A stretch of DNA of 64,000 nucleotides from an uncultured Granulosicoccus sp. (GTDB taxonomy: Bacteria > Pseudomonadota > Gammaproteobacteria > Granulosicoccales > Granulosicoccaceae). The DNA lies in the NCBI GenBank assembly GCA_947499955.1, contig CANMQI010000004.1:1-64000 (forward strand). Direction: 5' to 3'. Made by a program: the position numbers and the translations under genes. Shown in pieces: positions 63,274 to 64,000 of this stretch. How positions within the stretch are numbered: position 1 is the first letter of the stretch; every line of letters starts with the position of its first letter. Below the pieces are notes generated by a model that was given only the letters and a program-made list of their open reading frames with translations, was not told the origin of the DNA and ran no database searches.

Positions 63274-64000
63274 ATGTTGTCCAGGCAGATTCATTCGTGC
63301 GAAGACGCGCGCAAGCTTGCAAGAAAACGTCTGCCACGCATGGTGTTCGACTACATGGATGGCGCGGCGGGCGAAGGCTACGGTGAAATGCAGAACCGTC
63401 GGGTGATGCAGGACATCCGCCTTCAGCCCGCCGTGTTGGTCAATGTCGAGCAACGCTCGCTCGATGTTGCAGTATTCGACCATGAGTCTCGCCGGCCTTT
63501 CGGGGTCAGCCCCATGGGTATGTGCAATCTGTCGACGCCGGGTGCAGACCTGATGCTGGCACGACAGGCTGCACGCTATCGCTCACCGGTGGGTGTATCG
63601 ACAGTGGCCTCGACACCACTGGAGACAATGATCGAAGTGGCCGAGGGCCATGCCTGGTTCCAGTTCTATTTCAGTGGCGACGGCAAGGTTGTCAACAAGC
63701 TGATAGACCGGGCGCAAGTGGCAGGGTACCGGACACTGGTCGTGACGCTGGATGTGGCAGAGGTGGGGCGACGGCCGCGTGAACTCAGGCGCGGCTTCAA
63801 GATGCCGTTCAGGATTGGCGTGCCGCAATTCATCGATTTTGCCCTGCATCCAGTCTGGTCGTTGTCGACGCTTGCCAATGGTCGTCCCGAAATGGCCAAC
63901 TTCGGTGGGCAGCACGGAAGTTTCGATAGGACGGAAACGCGGGCGAGGGCCGACTGGGATGATCTGGACCGCATTCGGCAGCAGTGGAAAGGCAATCTGG
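63274..64000 (+). CDS. FMN-dependent 2-hydroxyacid dehydrogenase, SlcD-like sulfolactate dehydrogenase candidate (3' end off window)
   Basis: At least 242 codons, open to the right edge; ATG 63274 with AGGAG upstream (a GTG one codon earlier is possible). Lactate-oxidase/glycolate-oxidase family: KRLPRMVFDYMDGAAGEGYG, RRPFGVSPMGMCNL, AWFQFYFSGDGKVV and TLVVTLDVAEVGRRPRELRRGF. The catalytic His and C-terminal Arg would lie beyond the edge. In this operon it should oxidise sulfolactate to sulfopyruvate, feeding electrons to the respiratory chain, as proposed for SlcD. An L-lactate dehydrogenase role cannot be excluded. Confidence 0.8.
   Translation, partial: MLSRQIHSCEDARKLARKRLPRMVFDYMDGAAGEGYGEMQNRRVMQDIRLQPAVLVNVEQRSLDVAVFDHESRRPFGVSPMGMCNLSTPGADLMLARQAARYRSPVGVSTVASTPLETMIEVAEGHAWFQFYFSGDGKVVNKLIDRAQVAGYRTLVVTLDVAEVGRRPRELRRGFKMPFRIGVPQFIDFALHPVWSLSTLANGRPEMANFGGQHGSFDRTETRARADWDDLDRIRQQWKGNL

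Overview
The window is a chromosomal segment from a Gram-negative proteobacterium, most likely a marine gammaproteobacterium. It has moderately high GC and carries outer-membrane and lipoprotein genes, TRAP transport, a cytochrome bo-type quinol oxidase, catabolism of algal sulfonates and a PanG-type pantothenate route. The gene set recalls Granulosicoccus-like genomes, but that is an inference from content only. No phage, IS element, CRISPR array or integrase was recognised. The only stable RNA seen is one tRNA-Arg(TCG).

Layout. 1-8411 (minus): N-terminal 2,803 codons of a giant surface protein (DUF4347, beta-helix, delta-60 repeats, cadherin-like repeats), truncated by the window edge, whose distal part is an almost exact 315/630-bp tandem repeat. 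8687-15286 (minus): a polyamine operon (GNAT/C39-peptidase fusion, agmatinase, arginine decarboxylase, carboxy(nor)spermidine synthase and decarboxylase), divergent from an RLAN/RimK-type ATP-grasp ligase and a small acidic protein. 17363-20830: pyruvate carboxylase. 21017-22835: a cytochrome b561-YceI fusion and a free YceI. 22968-23044: tRNA-Arg. 23376-27954: assorted envelope and redox proteins (TPR, CHRD/FN3, cytochrome c, PQQ-type sugar dehydrogenase, DUF3592), followed by a 16-unit heptamer array.

28238-36995 is a catabolic island: FAD amino-acid dehydrogenase, complete TRAP transporter, enolase-superfamily enzyme, ThDP enzyme, GntR/FCD regulator and Asp/Glu racemase-family enzyme. Its substrate is unknown and it is the best candidate here for an undescribed pathway. 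37052-42394 is a class-5-like (alpha) chaperone-usher pilus with three small paralogous subunits. 42587-44891 is panG-panB-panC. 44878-45900 holds a GNAT and a small secreted protein (minus). 46184-52656 is an MFS transporter, cyoABCD and SURF1.

52864-57335 is a Fur-box-preceded set: delta-60 lipoprotein, imelysin-like lipoprotein and HTTM membrane protein. 57412-57832 is a gene scar (gluconolactonase and sugar-ABC-permease fragments) next to a second heptamer array. 57977-59188 holds an orphan Cys-containing protein and an HD phosphohydrolase. 59377-64000 is a LacI-controlled sulfonate operon whose genes predict DHPS -> sulfolactate -> sulfopyruvate -> sulfoacetaldehyde (hpsN, an SlcD-like FMN dehydrogenase, comDE), running off the right edge.
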